64,000 nt of DNA from Membranipora membranacea (Eukaryota > Bryozoa > Gymnolaemata > Cheilostomatida > Membraniporidae), in assembly GCA_914767715.1 (NCBI GenBank), contig OU612071.1, forward strand, positions 744,001 through 808,000. Direction: 5' to 3'. A program made the position numbers and the translations under genes. The notes under the pieces were generated by a model that ran no database searches, had not been told where the DNA came from, and saw nothing but the letters and a program-made list of their open reading frames with translations. Positions 11,502-24,200 of the stretch are shown piece after piece (position 1 is the first letter of the stretch; every line of letters begins with the position of its first letter).

Positions 11502-13774
11502 AAGCTGAGGCACTTAAGCCATCACAACAATAAATAACCACCAGGTTTTGCAAACCTAGAGATAATGAAACCCTTACAAAACATGACTTAACGTCATATA
11601 CAGGTATGGCGTAACGTCATATACAAGTATGACTTAACGTCACAGTGCAGGTAAATGAAAATTGCAATCAAAACATGATTTTGCAAAAACTTGCCTGGAG
11701 CAAAGTTAGAGGAGCAAAGTTAGGCAACATAAAATAATGATAGGGCTGTGTGCAGGAAAACAAGGTAAGATATGTAATGTTACACTTGAATAACTCATTG
11801 CTTGCTCGAGGGGGGGGGGTAGCAAATGAGGTGAGCTGATTGGCTCAGCGAGTTGGCAGGCTAGGATCTGGCATCGCCACATAAGAGGATGATTGTTGTG
11901 TAGATTTCCAGATTTTGGCTGTATGTTTGGCTGTTACTGAGATTTTCAATCTTAGAGCCCTGAAGCAGTGTAGGTTACAATCGTTGGTGACCATGACATA
12001 ATGTAGAAAGTGACACAATGCATTGCCGCTGCAGATATTCAACATGTTGTCTAACTAGAGATGACACGTATACTAAGTAAGGAAAGCGAATTCCTAATCG
12101 GAACACACTAGTGTAACCTAAGCCAAGTGAAAGTTGAGACGATCTTTGTATTACTTGCCTACACGGAATTTTTTTGGATCAAGGAGTGCTGCCAAAATAT
12201 GCCTAATGTTTTTTGATCCACTTCAATGAAGTTTAACAGCATAACTTCTATTGTTCTCAGAAAAGTACATCGATTTAAGCTTTCGTGACACAACACCGAT
12301 AGATGAAACAGGAAAAAAGGGGCTCTTTGTTGTTTGGCACTGCTGAAATGCCCGTAGCCTTTATGGCTAGGTAGTGGTGGGGGGGGGGGGGGGAGGGGCC
12401 TATTCTTCACGTTTCGGGAGAGAATATTCCTGACTGACAGGCTTGCCAACCTCTGTGTAGAGATTTTGGGTGAAACCTGACTTTTTGACTATTAGATTGA
12501 TGGCGAAAACCTTCTTAATTTCTCAATAAGAGCATCTTCCAGTCCTATTTGGGTCTGCACCGACTAGGGTCTATTCTTTCATATAGATGGCCATTCAAAA
12601 AGACTGAGCCAACAGCAAGAGTTGCTTTAACCTTTTGCTACAGAAATATCGTTGTAACTTACAACTCAATCTTGTCAAATCGCTGATAATCCAAGTGACC
12701 AGGCGGCGATCATCAGATGCATTTTGTGCTGCTGGCTTTTTGCCCTTGATTTGATAATATAAAAAAATGGATGCTTACCGTTATCTTTAGGCTATTGGTG
12801 TGATGGCGTGATTGCGTGATGGCCTGACTCGGTTCTCTATTAAATCTTATTAATATTTAAAGTAACTTACAAATACACCTCACAAAGATATAGAGAAGCT
12901 CATCAATCAACATTAAGTCCGTTCTACTCCATTTAGTAAATTTGTGTGTCAGTTTATCGTGAACCTAAGTCGTCATTATTCCTCTTCGTGACGCAGCATA
13001 CAGGCCAATTGTCATGGTTACGTAGTTTTTGAGAAAGCAATACAAGCAGTTATCTTGTTATTATTATCTGGGAAAGGTATCATTTACAGTTTTCTGGTGG
13101 TTTTACAGCTCAACGGCCGAAATTCTCCTATATATTACTTCTCGCGCCCACATATTTACTGGTATTTATGTTCATGGGTGAAACTAATCAACCAATTAAA
13201 GCAAACACAGTTGGGTTAGAAGCAGAGACTGCAATTTTACGCGCTCAAATAATGAGGTCCAGAAAACGAACTCCATACCGAGTAGGGGTTGATGTAAGGG
13301 TTTGGTACTTTTAGTGTGTGAACGAAATTCACAGTTAATCCAATATGCCTGATAAAGTCCGGAGTTTGGAGTTGCTTCCCTTCACAAGTCAAAATGTTGA
13401 CCGCTGGACAAAGGTCTCAGCGCTTAATCTGTGTGTCGGGATATCTGGTAGTAGCATTTCATTTTCAACAAAATTTAACTGTGGGACTGCGGATTCTACA
13501 GACTGAACTTCATATCCTAATACATATGACACACCTCGTTCTTTGATATGTTAACCATATGCACTATAGAGAATGTTAATAACATCTTATCGGAATCACG
13601 ATCAAAATGAAATAAGCAAAATATGTTGTGTCTACTGAAGTTGAATCATCAGTGGCTTACATAATTAATATGCCAGGCAGACAATTAAATCAATCATCGG
13701 ATCAGTTTATTGATTTGGTATTGACTGATCATTGCATTGGTTGCTCAAGTCTGTTGCTTTCATTTTGCAGTCAT
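11502..13774. other. Gene-free stretch with CRE-like triplet and poly-G tracts
   Basis: No supported gene. It contains three close copies of a TAACGTCA-bearing unit (11578-11645), poly-G tracts near 11808 and 12377, and a CTTGCCAACC motif near 12443 that resembles the end of the hAT-like family at 352. Confidence 0.4.
11578..11645. repeat. Three ~24-bp repeats each carrying TAACGTCA
   Basis: Three tandem units share a TGACTTAACGTCATA-like core. The ACGTCA half-site is the CREB/ATF core, so this could be a bZIP-binding cluster. The array is short and may be chance; no gene start is recognised nearby. Confidence 0.5.
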
Positions 13775-13783
13775 GGTATGACC

Positions 13784-13877
13784 TAGATCAAGTTTGGTCC
13801 GTTTGCCTGCATTCCAAGTTGCATTCCGTAGAGGGAGGCAACTTCAAAGCGTAGACAAATGGATCAAACTTGATCTA
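13784..13877. mobile_element. 94-bp foldback MITE with perfect 9-bp TSD
   Basis: The ends TAGATCAAGTTTG and CAAACTTGATCTA form a near-complete hairpin with arms of about 40 bp. Both flanks carry GGTATGACC (13775-13783 and 13878-13886). TAG...CTA ends and a 9-bp TSD are shared with the elements at 11125, 40373 and 43211, although the inner sequence differs. Confidence 0.85.
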
Positions 13878-13886
13878 GGTATGACC

Positions 13887-15730
13887 CCACGCTTTTACTG
13901 CGTCACTTTCTGTATTATTTATCAAAAATTTAATGGTTTCACCAGAGGTCAGCGAAACGCAGACTCAGAAATGTGTTGGTGTTAGTCACACATATCTGTA
14001 CCCAGCCCGAATCCAAACTTTAAGATAAACCCGATATCTGACCAGTTCTCGCTTTGACCTACCTATTCAACCCATAGTGACAAGGGCAACCTGACCTGGT
14101 CCTGCTTGATAATCGAAGCCCAAAAAATCAGTCCATTCTATATTGTTTATACCCATTACCACCCTTAATGAATCACAGTCCAATAAGTATTAATTTAATT
14201 ACCCTCTCTAGCTGCACCTGGAATAAGTTCACTTAGCTCATTACTCAAACCAGTGGAACAAGTGATTACTTGTCTCTTTGCAGACTCACTGCACATCAGT
14301 TGGTTTAGCATGGAGTCGTTTGATATCAAAGAACATAAAGTCGAACCTTACTACTCAGTGGTCATGAGCCCTGATTTATAGTACTCTTATAGTTAGTTAT
14401 GTTAATGTCACTCCCTGATTGGGACAACCTTCCGCATAGTATATTGCCCTGAAATGCCAACTCAGAGATAAGGCTGTCATTCATATTTGCTTGAAACCAA
14501 GTATAGAAACAATGGTGATTCGTGTTTTTAGGTTTTGTCAAAGTTTTAGAATGATCAAACACAGAGGTATCGCACCCCGCATACACTATGTGTAAATTTT
14601 CTGGTCTAAGCCATCTAAATGGAACAATAGTCTTGTGATTATGAGTGACCTAGGAAAATAAATTAAATTCTTTCCATTAACTGGAACATCAACATGACCT
14701 CGTCCAGTTAGAACACACAACGCAGGGTCCGATCTGACATTGGTCTGAATGGCCGTCCCATCTAGTATCGATAAGCTGTCAGCTACTTCACCGCTCTAAC
14801 ATCCCGAGGCTGTGTTACAAGCTAGCAGGAGATTTTCTCCAAACTAAGCGTGGTCCTGGAAACTGTGTTGATGTTTGTTTTTTATGTTTGATAATTTGAA
14901 TGAGAACGTCCATATATATATAATATAATATCTATGTTATATATTATATTCAACAAATTGGAGATTTACCTAACTTCCACCTTCAATGACAGTGCTACAT
15001 GTTATGTCGCTGAAGCTGCAGAAAGCTTCATGAAGGTAAATTTAAAACTACATCCTATAATACAAAGTTTTGTTGCCATGATAATATGGTACAGGTACAG
15101 GAACGATTAATTATCTCTATTGTCATTTTCCGCAATCATCCCATTTTATTTGTCAAAATTATGCTGGTAATCTGTTATGCCAATTCGAAGGGAAATTGAA
15201 AGGAGCAAAGTTGGACGGAGCCTGCCTGAGTTAAGGTATTAGTTCATAGTTAACTTTTTCGGTATATTATCTACTATCTCTATATTCACTTGCTTGGATA
15301 ATCATCGTGGCTCTCTGTTTGCTTGTTTACAAGCGAGCAGGAGCGGAGTATGAATCTCCTGCCCTCCTCCCTGACCCTTTCTACAGAGTTCATATAATGG
15401 GAACAGTTTATTGCATTACTATTACAAAGAGTTGGTTCGGACCAATTGCTGAGGCTTTAACTATAAGGATAAACCAAGGAAAATTCAGTCATGTGGCACT
15501 GGCTTTGATCACTGCAAAATAAACACAGAGATGAATCTGGACAATATTGAGCTTAAGATTTGGACATAATGTGGGTGATTACATTGCACTGCACTGGTTG
15601 TCTGCATTGGATATCACAAGAGGTAACTCTATGATTGGAGGAGACAACTTAGGAAACAAGGACTGATCAATGCAGCAGAGCCTGAATACCAGCACTGCCA
15701 CATAACTTGTGATACTTTCTAATTCTGGGG
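13887..15730. other. Gene-free stretch
   Basis: No supported gene. An AT-rich imperfect palindrome lies at about 14910-14955. Confidence 0.4.
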
Positions 15731-15731
15731 A

Positions 15732-15870
15732 TGCTGAGATGGCGTAATCGATTAGCGCGCTTGCTATTCACTGCCAGGCGATTAGTGTCGCAGGAGTTGT
15801 GGTTTCGAGTCCCATTGGGGGAGCTTTCATTGTTGATTGTTCTAGCCCCCAACACCCTCGGGTGTATACA
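15732..15870 (+). repeat. tRNA-like SINE fragment
   Basis: An A-box-like stretch (TGGCGTAATCGATTAGCGCGC, near 15741) is followed at tRNA spacing by a B-box (GGTTTCGAGTCCC, near 15803). A non-tRNA tail containing a short CCC...GGG hairpin follows. The cloverleaf is not intact enough to call a working tRNA, so I read it as a tRNA-derived SINE head. Confidence 0.55.
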
Positions 15871-16945
15871 TCTCCAATCAATATTGACAGTTTGGCAGAC
15901 TAACCGCAAGACAAGATCATTTATTACAGTAATTAATATTAGTCTGACATCTTGAGGGTATCGATTTTGTCATATACACCCACATTTTCCGAAATAACAG
16001 AAGTGATATTGAATGAGGTGAGTGTGATTTGTATCAAGGTTACCTCACACAACATCGATCTTAAGAATGCACCGGATAGATTGATATTATCGTTTTGAAC
16101 GGTACGAGTTAATTTTTCACAAAAGAAGTTTTCTTTACACGCTGTTGACACAAAATAAAACATCAGCCAGAAAATTGACCTTTCCGAAATTCGGATCAAT
16201 GCTCAGCAGCGTTACAGTTGCACCTTTGGGTTAAAAAATTTGTCTCCGTCCACAGCTTTCAGAATTGAAGAATTGAAGGTGCTTCAATTCCCATAGACTA
16301 TAAGCCGCCAAATCAAATTAATAAACAAGGTTAAACGTTATCATTTGGGAGCATTGCCAAGTAAGTGATTCATAAAATATTTAAGATAACTACCAGGAAA
16401 CAAGTGAGAGACCTGTGCTCAATTACAAGGATAATATGACATGATAGGTCTGAACAGGAAAAGTTGAAAGTACTGGGGACTCAGTCTAAATATCAGCTCA
16501 CAATCCCCCTGATTGGGATTTTTCCAAGGGGAATTCAGACTTGTGTTGGGTTTTTCCTCTTACACGACAGATACTTACTACTGAAATGTGATGCTTTATA
16601 TTTGTCTTGTCCACTGAATGGGACTGAAAAAAAAACAAACCAATTTCAACCTTTGTCACTCCTGCCCTGATGAAAAATTCCCTAGAAAATCAGTAAAAAT
16701 AAATCGGAGAAAATTTGACCCGTAGGAAGTACCTCATTTAAAATATATAACCGGTCATTCTCACGATAACGCTTTCAGTGTACACATGAGAGATGAGATA
16801 TCAATGGGCATTAACTGATAGAAAAATGAGCATTAGGAGATTCGTGGTGATAGCCTCCAAAGCCTCCTGTTGATATCAATAGGTAAAGACATTGTGACCT
16901 ATTCACTATGTTTCCATAGATCGATTTGACACCAGTTTTAAATTT
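15871..16945. other. Gene-free stretch
   Basis: Nothing recognisable beyond short open frames without protein features. Confidence 0.4.
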
Positions 16946-17135
16946 GATCGATACATGGGAATGACCTTTAATAGGTCAACTTCCGCTTCTGCTGAATGAC
17001 ATTTTTTGACGCGAATACAAATAGCTTGTTGAATCAAACAATTATTCCAAATAGGCAGCGTGGCGGCTTGCACACAATGCCTTCAAGGGCAATGACGCGG
17101 GCGATCCGGGATCGAGTCCCGGCCGTGGCAGCTGT
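16946..17135 (+). repeat. tRNA-derived repeat, family 2, copy 1 (A-box deleted)
   Basis: The segment GGCTTGCACACAATGCC...GATCGAGTCCCGG matches, with gaps, the minus strand of 55850-56060. About 100 bp upstream of the tRNA-like part also matches (landmarks CATGG, GAATGAC, TTTTTGACG). This copy has lost about 14 bp covering the A-box, so it should not be transcribed by Pol III from its own promoter. Confidence 0.6.
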
Positions 17136-17276
17136 TTAATCATTTTTTGTATTTATGAAGCTATGATAAGGATAATTAATTTTCCACTCTGACAAAGTAT
17201 GAAGATTCTGCAACACTTTTGTGTTTTGCCTGTGAGCAACTGCTCTGACCCGAGAATAGTGACAATATTACCGCTA

Positions 17277-17607
17277 TACCTCACCTATAAGGCCCGTGCC
17301 TTATAGATGAAGGCGCCTTAGAGAGTGGAGCATAATATGCGCCTATATTATAGCATCTATAGCACCTATTTGAAGCATCTTTATATTTGACTTAGACCAA
17401 TACGTTGGTTTGAAAAGGAAAGCTGCATAGCTCAGTAGACAGAGCGCCTACCTTGTGAACACAATGTTGTGGGTTTGGATCCGATCGAGGTCAGTTTTTT
17501 TTCCAAAGGGATGCCTTGTAGCTGTGGGGTGCCACATAACTGAAGCATTTTAAAATTTTCCAAGGGAGGTGCTTCACTTATAAGGCCGGTGCCTTATAAA
17601 TGAGGTA
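17277..17607. mobile_element. 331-bp MITE with hairpin ends and a tRNA-like core
   Basis: The ends are TACCTCA and TGAGGTA. Just inside each end is a hairpin, CTATAAGGC...GCCTTATAG on the left and its diverged counterpart on the right, so the TIRs (about 40 bp) are themselves palindromic. The core holds an A-box-like TAGCTCAGTAGACAGAGC (near 17432) and a poor B-box. No clear TSD beyond TA. Confidence 0.6.
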
Positions 17608-18227
17608 TTAAAGTATTACTAAAGCTATATCCTGATGCTGAATCCTTGTTGAATCTTCTTGTCAGCGATTATAATATATGTTACAGACATTTAGAATATG
17701 ATGTTTCTCAACATTTTTACCTATCATCGTCAAGTCTGGCCTCCTCCGATAGTTGCATTGCCTCTTTTTCTTTTTCTATGAAAGAGATTCTGGTGCAATT
17801 GACAATATTGGAAAAAAGAATAAAACAGGACAAATTGAAAGATTTACATAAAACAATATCATGTCTTAGAAACTGACTTGCTCATCAGACAGGTCTACCC
17901 ATACTGTTCACTTGACAGAGCCCGTGATCCAAAGAGCTTTTTTATCTGTGATAAACAAAATAACAAATTTAATACCTCCACGTAGTCTAGTTGTTGCTTT
18001 GATTTGTCTGTGACTTGTCGCTTCAACAAAAGAACCTGTCTTTGCAGCCAAACCTATTTGTAGAAAGTTATAAATTGATCAATGAGCCAATGTCATTGAC
18101 TTATATACAGTTACGATAATGTAATGATACATATCAATGTTATAAATAAAACCAAACATCATGTAAGTTTTAATATCTATTGAAAACTGTGCAAAAAGAT
18201 GAGGTCATTGCAGTTATGGTCTAATCT
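17608..18227. other. Gene-free stretch 3' of the ubiquitin protease
   Basis: No supported gene. It is the downstream flank of the minus-strand USP gene. Confidence 0.4.
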
Positions 18228-18231
18228 TTTA

Positions 18232-21200
18232 TTACAATAAAGTTTCCTTCTCCCACCAGTCATTGAACGTACCAGACAGTTCTTTGTGTTTAGGAATATT
18301 TGGAGATTGGTCTTGTTTCACCTTAGTTCTTGCTGATACGAATGAAAAACCATCCTGTCCTGCATCTACATGGCAAACATTTTCAATACAGTTGTTCAGA
18401 TGACTTCAGTTCTTCAAGTAACTTTCATAGTTTTGACTCATATAATGACCCTAAAAAGAAGTGCTGTGACAACCGCTCATGTTGCTTTATTTTATGCTCA
18501 TAGTTCGGTTGAAAATCAAGATGGATATAGGAGGATAGAATAACCAAATCATGAGTAACTGCGGTTTGCTAAGAGAAATACCTCCAGTTGCTTCTGAGCT
18601 GTATCCTGAGAAACTGTTGGTCTCGGCTAACCTATAAAATAATATCCTTAATTTAGATGAACAAGCATCTCACAGCAAAGCGGATAATTACAACTAATGA
18701 TCCTATTCTGAAGGTTGTTTATTTTCTTTTAAAATTTCAATACAATCAATAGCAGATTATGCACTTACATTGTTTCGTCTGTTTCATGTAAATCTGAGTA
18801 GGGTGATGAATCTTGATAACGCCAAATTTCCAGATCAGTGTTTGCATCATGAAGATCTGCAATGACGTGTTGATTATCAAATTCGTGTTTCTTTTCTTTT
18901 CCTATTGAAAGGACAGAATAAGATATTCAGACGAACAGCTAGTAGGCAAAGAGGCAGTAAACAGTACAGTTAAACATATTATTCACCGTCAACAGAAAAT
19001 GATTCTGCAAAGTATGAATCAAAATTCAATAATGGTAAATTTTGCATCCTACTATTAAATCAATTAATTGGTTACTTACCGGTGTCATCCTGTGTTTCAG
19101 TCATTGTACCAGTTGGTATGAGTGTATGGGTTTTCCTATACCTTGTGAAAAAGAAGCATAACTTTCAAATTGTGTAAGATTTTTCTTGAACTTCCATAAC
19201 ATCAATGACAATATTTAGGACATCCTGAACTGCTGTTGAATTAAGGTACATAGCTATGCATATGCATTATGTATGGATTATTGTATTTGCATTTACTAAA
19301 TAATAGAACATTTATAGAATTAATTTTATCACTAGACACTCAGCTACTGTAATATGAACATAACTTCCTTGTCCATTGAAAAGTATTAAAATTGAAACAT
19401 CAATGATTGATTCAAAATTTGCTTACAGTGCTGTTGTTGTAGATCGTACAGCAAATTACGCTCAAGGCTGACTTTACTGTTGGTTTGCAGTGTTGGATTG
19501 CAAGCTTTCCGGCTGAGGCTATCTGATTGATTAAGCTAGGATAATCTTCACCTCCTATTGACTGCCCCTCCCTGCCACTCCTGATCATGTTGTTGTCATA
19601 TATCTGTGATATCAGCGCTGATTTGAACACTAAGTTGCCTGACTTGGGATCCCCAGAATGAGTCCGAGCATGCATGTCATTAGTTTCTGATACTTGGTCA
19701 ACTCTCTGTAATATAGTTCCCTGTGACGATATTGGCTGGTTTTTTGCTGGTTCTACTGGTGCAGGTTTACTTGAGGTAGTAGGCAGAGACCTGTTATATA
19801 GGCTGTATCCTGATTCTAGGAGCGCATGCTCTTCAGTGCTCTCCCTTGCAAATTCACTCTGTGAAGGCATTGGGTATATTTGTGAATTACCTGCAGCTCT
19901 CTGAATCTGTAGAAGCAGGTTGTCTGAATCTGTATGAATCTGACTGTCTTCAAGACTGTTTTCAAAAATTACATATTGATCCTCTCTCTGGCTTTCGTCA
20001 TCTTCTAAAAACATGCTAATGCTGCTATTGTTGCCAGTTGTCTCTGATGGTAGTGTTGGAAGTTGTTTTTTTCCCACGCAAGTTGGCCCAACCTTGTCTT
20101 GTTTCCTCTGAGCATCCTCTGCAGCTGTAATGTTTTGATTGTCATGTTTCTGTTTCTTTGCTTCAATCGGAGGAGCAAGAACTTGAAAGCAGTTGCCCAT
20201 GGTTTCATCCAAGTGTCTCTTTGCTGTGGACGTCTTATCTCTGGGAACCTTGACCTTTGAGCCGTGTTGCGGGGTGGCGACCATGAGATTTTGGCTGGTC
20301 TCTGTTATGCTTGGCTGATGTATTTGCCTGTCTCCAATAATTCCCATTTCTTGTGTATGATCGACTTTAGGATGTGCTGATTCTCTTGAAAACTGTGTTT
20401 GAGTTTGTGCTTTGGCAGATTTCCTTCCTGAGACTACTCCCTGTGACTCTAGAAATGGTCAGCTTTGTCTATCATTCTTGGGCTCTAGATTGCTTGCTAT
20501 TTCTTCTGTTTGAACACTTAGTGGCCTTCCTAGCTGTGCGACCTTTAAGAAATGTTCTAAAAATTTACAAATAATTATGATCTATTGAGTTACTTAAATC
20601 CTATGATTGTAACTGTTGTATTACTTTTCAGTTTTGCACCAAGATCTCATCTATCTGGCTTCTTTCATTAACAATTTCAAACGTCATGGACAGAAAAAAT
20701 GTAAAGCAAAAAGGTGTCACATAATTAAACGTTTATTTTTGATGCTCTTGCTCACCAACCAATAAAGTGAGCTAAAGAATTTTTTATGCACATTATCTCA
20801 GTGTTGGATGTGTACTTATAAGAAGTGTAAGCGGCAGTTATTCCACTAACACCGACAATGAATTGCTTTCCATATCCATGTACATTTTTTAATTCAATTA
20901 ACAAGATATCGGCCGAAAGTAAAGAAAGATTTTTTTAACAATCATCTTTGGGTACCTGTGTGTCGTTTGGTGCATAAAAGAGCATATACGGATGTGAGCG
21001 CTTCAGAGATAGCTCTGATATCTTTGACACCTGCAAACACACAAATAATATTGAGTCAAAGTTCTCTTCGGTAAAATTATATGAGGAGATTGAAGATTTT
21101 CCCTTGCTAGCATATCAGAATTATCATATCACCCGCAGGTAATTTATGCTGTTTATGCATTGAATGGGTATTAATATATGGGTATTAATGGGTATTAATA

Positions 21201-24200
21201 TATAAAGTGCAGTCTGATTCTAAATGTAACATGCAGCGTAGATCTGAAAACTGCGCTTAAAGTGCAGTGTATTTTTACCTTCTCATCATTTATCTCAAAC
21301 CATTGGCCCTTATGCTTGACTATAAAGTAGTAGTGCCCGGAATGCAGATCAGCTCCCTTGTGTACAACTGCTGCATAAAGAGTGTAACCTCTGCTATGAC
21401 CATGTTCTGAAATTATAAGTGTGTCGGTGTATGGCTCATTAACTAGTTACACAGTACGTAGATGTGCATTGTGCTTCATTTGAAATGAGATTTGGAGAGA
21501 TGGAACTTTTGATCGTATCTCATGAAATTCCTGGTATATAAATGTAGTCTATGAATAATATTCAACATAATTGAATGAATAACATACATCGGTTATCTGA
21601 ATCCTCTGCTGCATTGATATCAAGGTCTTCTTTTTCTCACTTGCGCCACAGATGTTGAAAGTCACTGCGAGAATGTCTGGTAAATTCAGAAAACTTGATA
21701 TCTTTTCTGCTGTAGTGTTTAGTGGACAGCTGCAAAAGCAATGGGTTTTTTGTGAGTTATAATCTTAACTTGGCACGGCAGGTTGTAAATGCACTTGGGA
21801 CTCAACCCTTTATCATATTCTGATGATTCAAAATTGTCTGAGATTACATATCGCTCCTTACAATTAGAGCCTGAAATGTTAAATTATATTTATCTGCTCA
21901 GCATCGCTCCAAAAATGGCTAGAGTGGATGAGAAAGTATCATTTTTGTCAGCAGCAATCAGCATTAGATGAACTGTACTGGAAAAATGTTTATTTGCTGG
22001 AGGGTTAAGGTAGTTTGAATTTTCATTCAATGCATATGACCAACACAAATTTTTTATTGTTATTTATCATTTATTGGAACACCCCACAGATATAAGATTG
22101 ACATATCCAGTTTACAAAAATTTTTTTTAAGGCTCAGATTCACTTACTTCGGGCAATCGTAATCCCTTATCGATGATGAACAGAATCTCTTCAGTGCATT
22201 GCTAGTGCTGTCAACTCTCCCCTTTGAAAAGTTAATATGAATGTAAACAAAACACATTTTGAGTTGCAATCAGGAAACTGTTGTTCTATTCATTTTCTCA
22301 ACACTATCAGATATTGTGCAGCAGCACTGACTGAAGTCAATCACACCAGTATTGATAAACAATACTCAGTGTCTTGAAATTGCAATAGTATCATTTGTAG
22401 GCATTGTGTAAGCACAGCATTGGATGTAAGAGGTGGATCCAATCTGTAGATCACTTGCCTCTCGTTATGCACCTATTGAAGGTACATGAATTCAGACTTG
22501 TTGCAGTTCACTAACTGTCTACTGGGTAGGCCAACCAAACCTGTGGCACTTAACAGAAGGTCAAAACAATAACTGTAATTGACAGTGTCTGTCCAGAAAA
22601 ACCCATTGAAATTTCTCTGATGATACCTTTTATACAATGAACGACGAAATGCTCCACGCTCATAACTCACCTTGACATTCAACGGAAGAGACAAAATTTT
22701 TTCTGCAAAAACATTAGTGTGATTGCAGGCACAACATCTCACAGAGCTCTGCATAACTGTATCAAACAAGTTATATATGTGCGCACTGAAAAGAGATTAT
22801 GATGAGAACCGTAGAGTTTTACTATATTTACTCTCACACAATCACTCATTCAAAAATGTAGATAAAATCGGATGATCTATTGAAAGATACAAATTACACT
22901 CTTTATTATATATAAATATTTCTGTTGTTAGAAACTCTCATAAACAAACTGAAACAAAACTCTTCGTCCTTTTTGGAGTGCAGGCTTTATCCGGTCGGAG
23001 TTAAGTGGATGTTCGTTATGATATTATATAATTGTTCATTGTAACTCTTGAATGGAATAGCGTATGTAAATCAATTGTATTGAGCGGTAATGGTCTGTAA
23101 AATACATGTATATTTCTTAAAAGTCAGCAAATTCATTACTTTCAAGAAACAATCCATTACATCATGATCAATTTACAAAAGTCACTCACACTCTGGATTA
23201 ACCATTCAAGAAATCCAAAATACTCATAGAGGTTTCAGATCTTGTTTACTTCATTTATTTAATTTATTTATTTATTTATTCAATTCATTTATTTATTTGA
23301 TACTTTATTTATTTAATTCATTTTAGGATTCAATGTAACCGACAATTTTTCCTGGTCCATACACTGTGATAGTGTATTTGAGAAAGTTTAAAAAACCCTA
23401 ATCTTTTATAATTATGCACACCCTATCTGACCACCTACTCTGCCAAACATTTCTATTATCTGTTTATACATTGCTATTTAACATACGGAATACATATTTA
23501 CTACAATCTTTCACCCTCAACATACACAGATCGCATTATTTTGCAACAAAAAAGAGCATTGCCTATTATTGCCAATATTCACCATACACCATATCATTTA
23601 ATATCAACAAACGAAATGTGTTCGCATTTAAAAATATTACCGTTACCACTCTTAAATAATCACTTTACCTACCTATACATATTCAAAGTTATGTATAATT
23701 TGTCACCTCAATACATTTCTGATTTCTTTGTAAATGTAGATAATAGATTTCCTAAACGGGATGATAAACTTAAAAAAGTACCTTTTGACAACCTAAATCA
23801 TGTAGTTGCAAGCAAACTCAATGGCTTACCTTACCATATCAGATGAGTTGACAAGTTTGAACACTTTAAAACAATGCTCATCAAACATACGATTAAAGGT
23901 TGATCAAAATCAGATGTCAGACGCCACATCCCGAAGTATGGGCGGCGAAAAAACTAGTTGCCTTAGGGGCTAGGCTGCAATACCTGCGCCCATCTGCTCT
24001 CAGTTTGCAGGCAGGTCGGAGCACACCTGGGGGTCCAACCAAACCCAGTAGTCTGTAGACTCCAGCGGGATTCGAACCCATGACCTTAAAAATTTGCATA
24101 CTGAAGGGATGGCGCTTTAACCAACTGAGCGACCTCCTACTCCTACCTCCTATACCAATCCATATAATTTTAAATACCCTTTTTTTTATGTCGCATCATG

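Noticed and set aside
12159-12449. 96-codon minus-strand frame with a poly-Pro run
   Set aside because: The Pro run comes from a poly-G tract; nothing else supports a gene.
14700-14820. Possible tRNA-like repeat on the minus strand
   Set aside because: No B-box could be found, and no second copy was seen.
15732-15830. Possible functional tRNA gene
   Set aside because: A and B boxes are present, but acceptor and anticodon stems do not pair convincingly and a SINE-like tail follows.
17423-17500. Possible functional tRNA gene
   Set aside because: The B-box is degenerate and it lies inside a transposon-like element.
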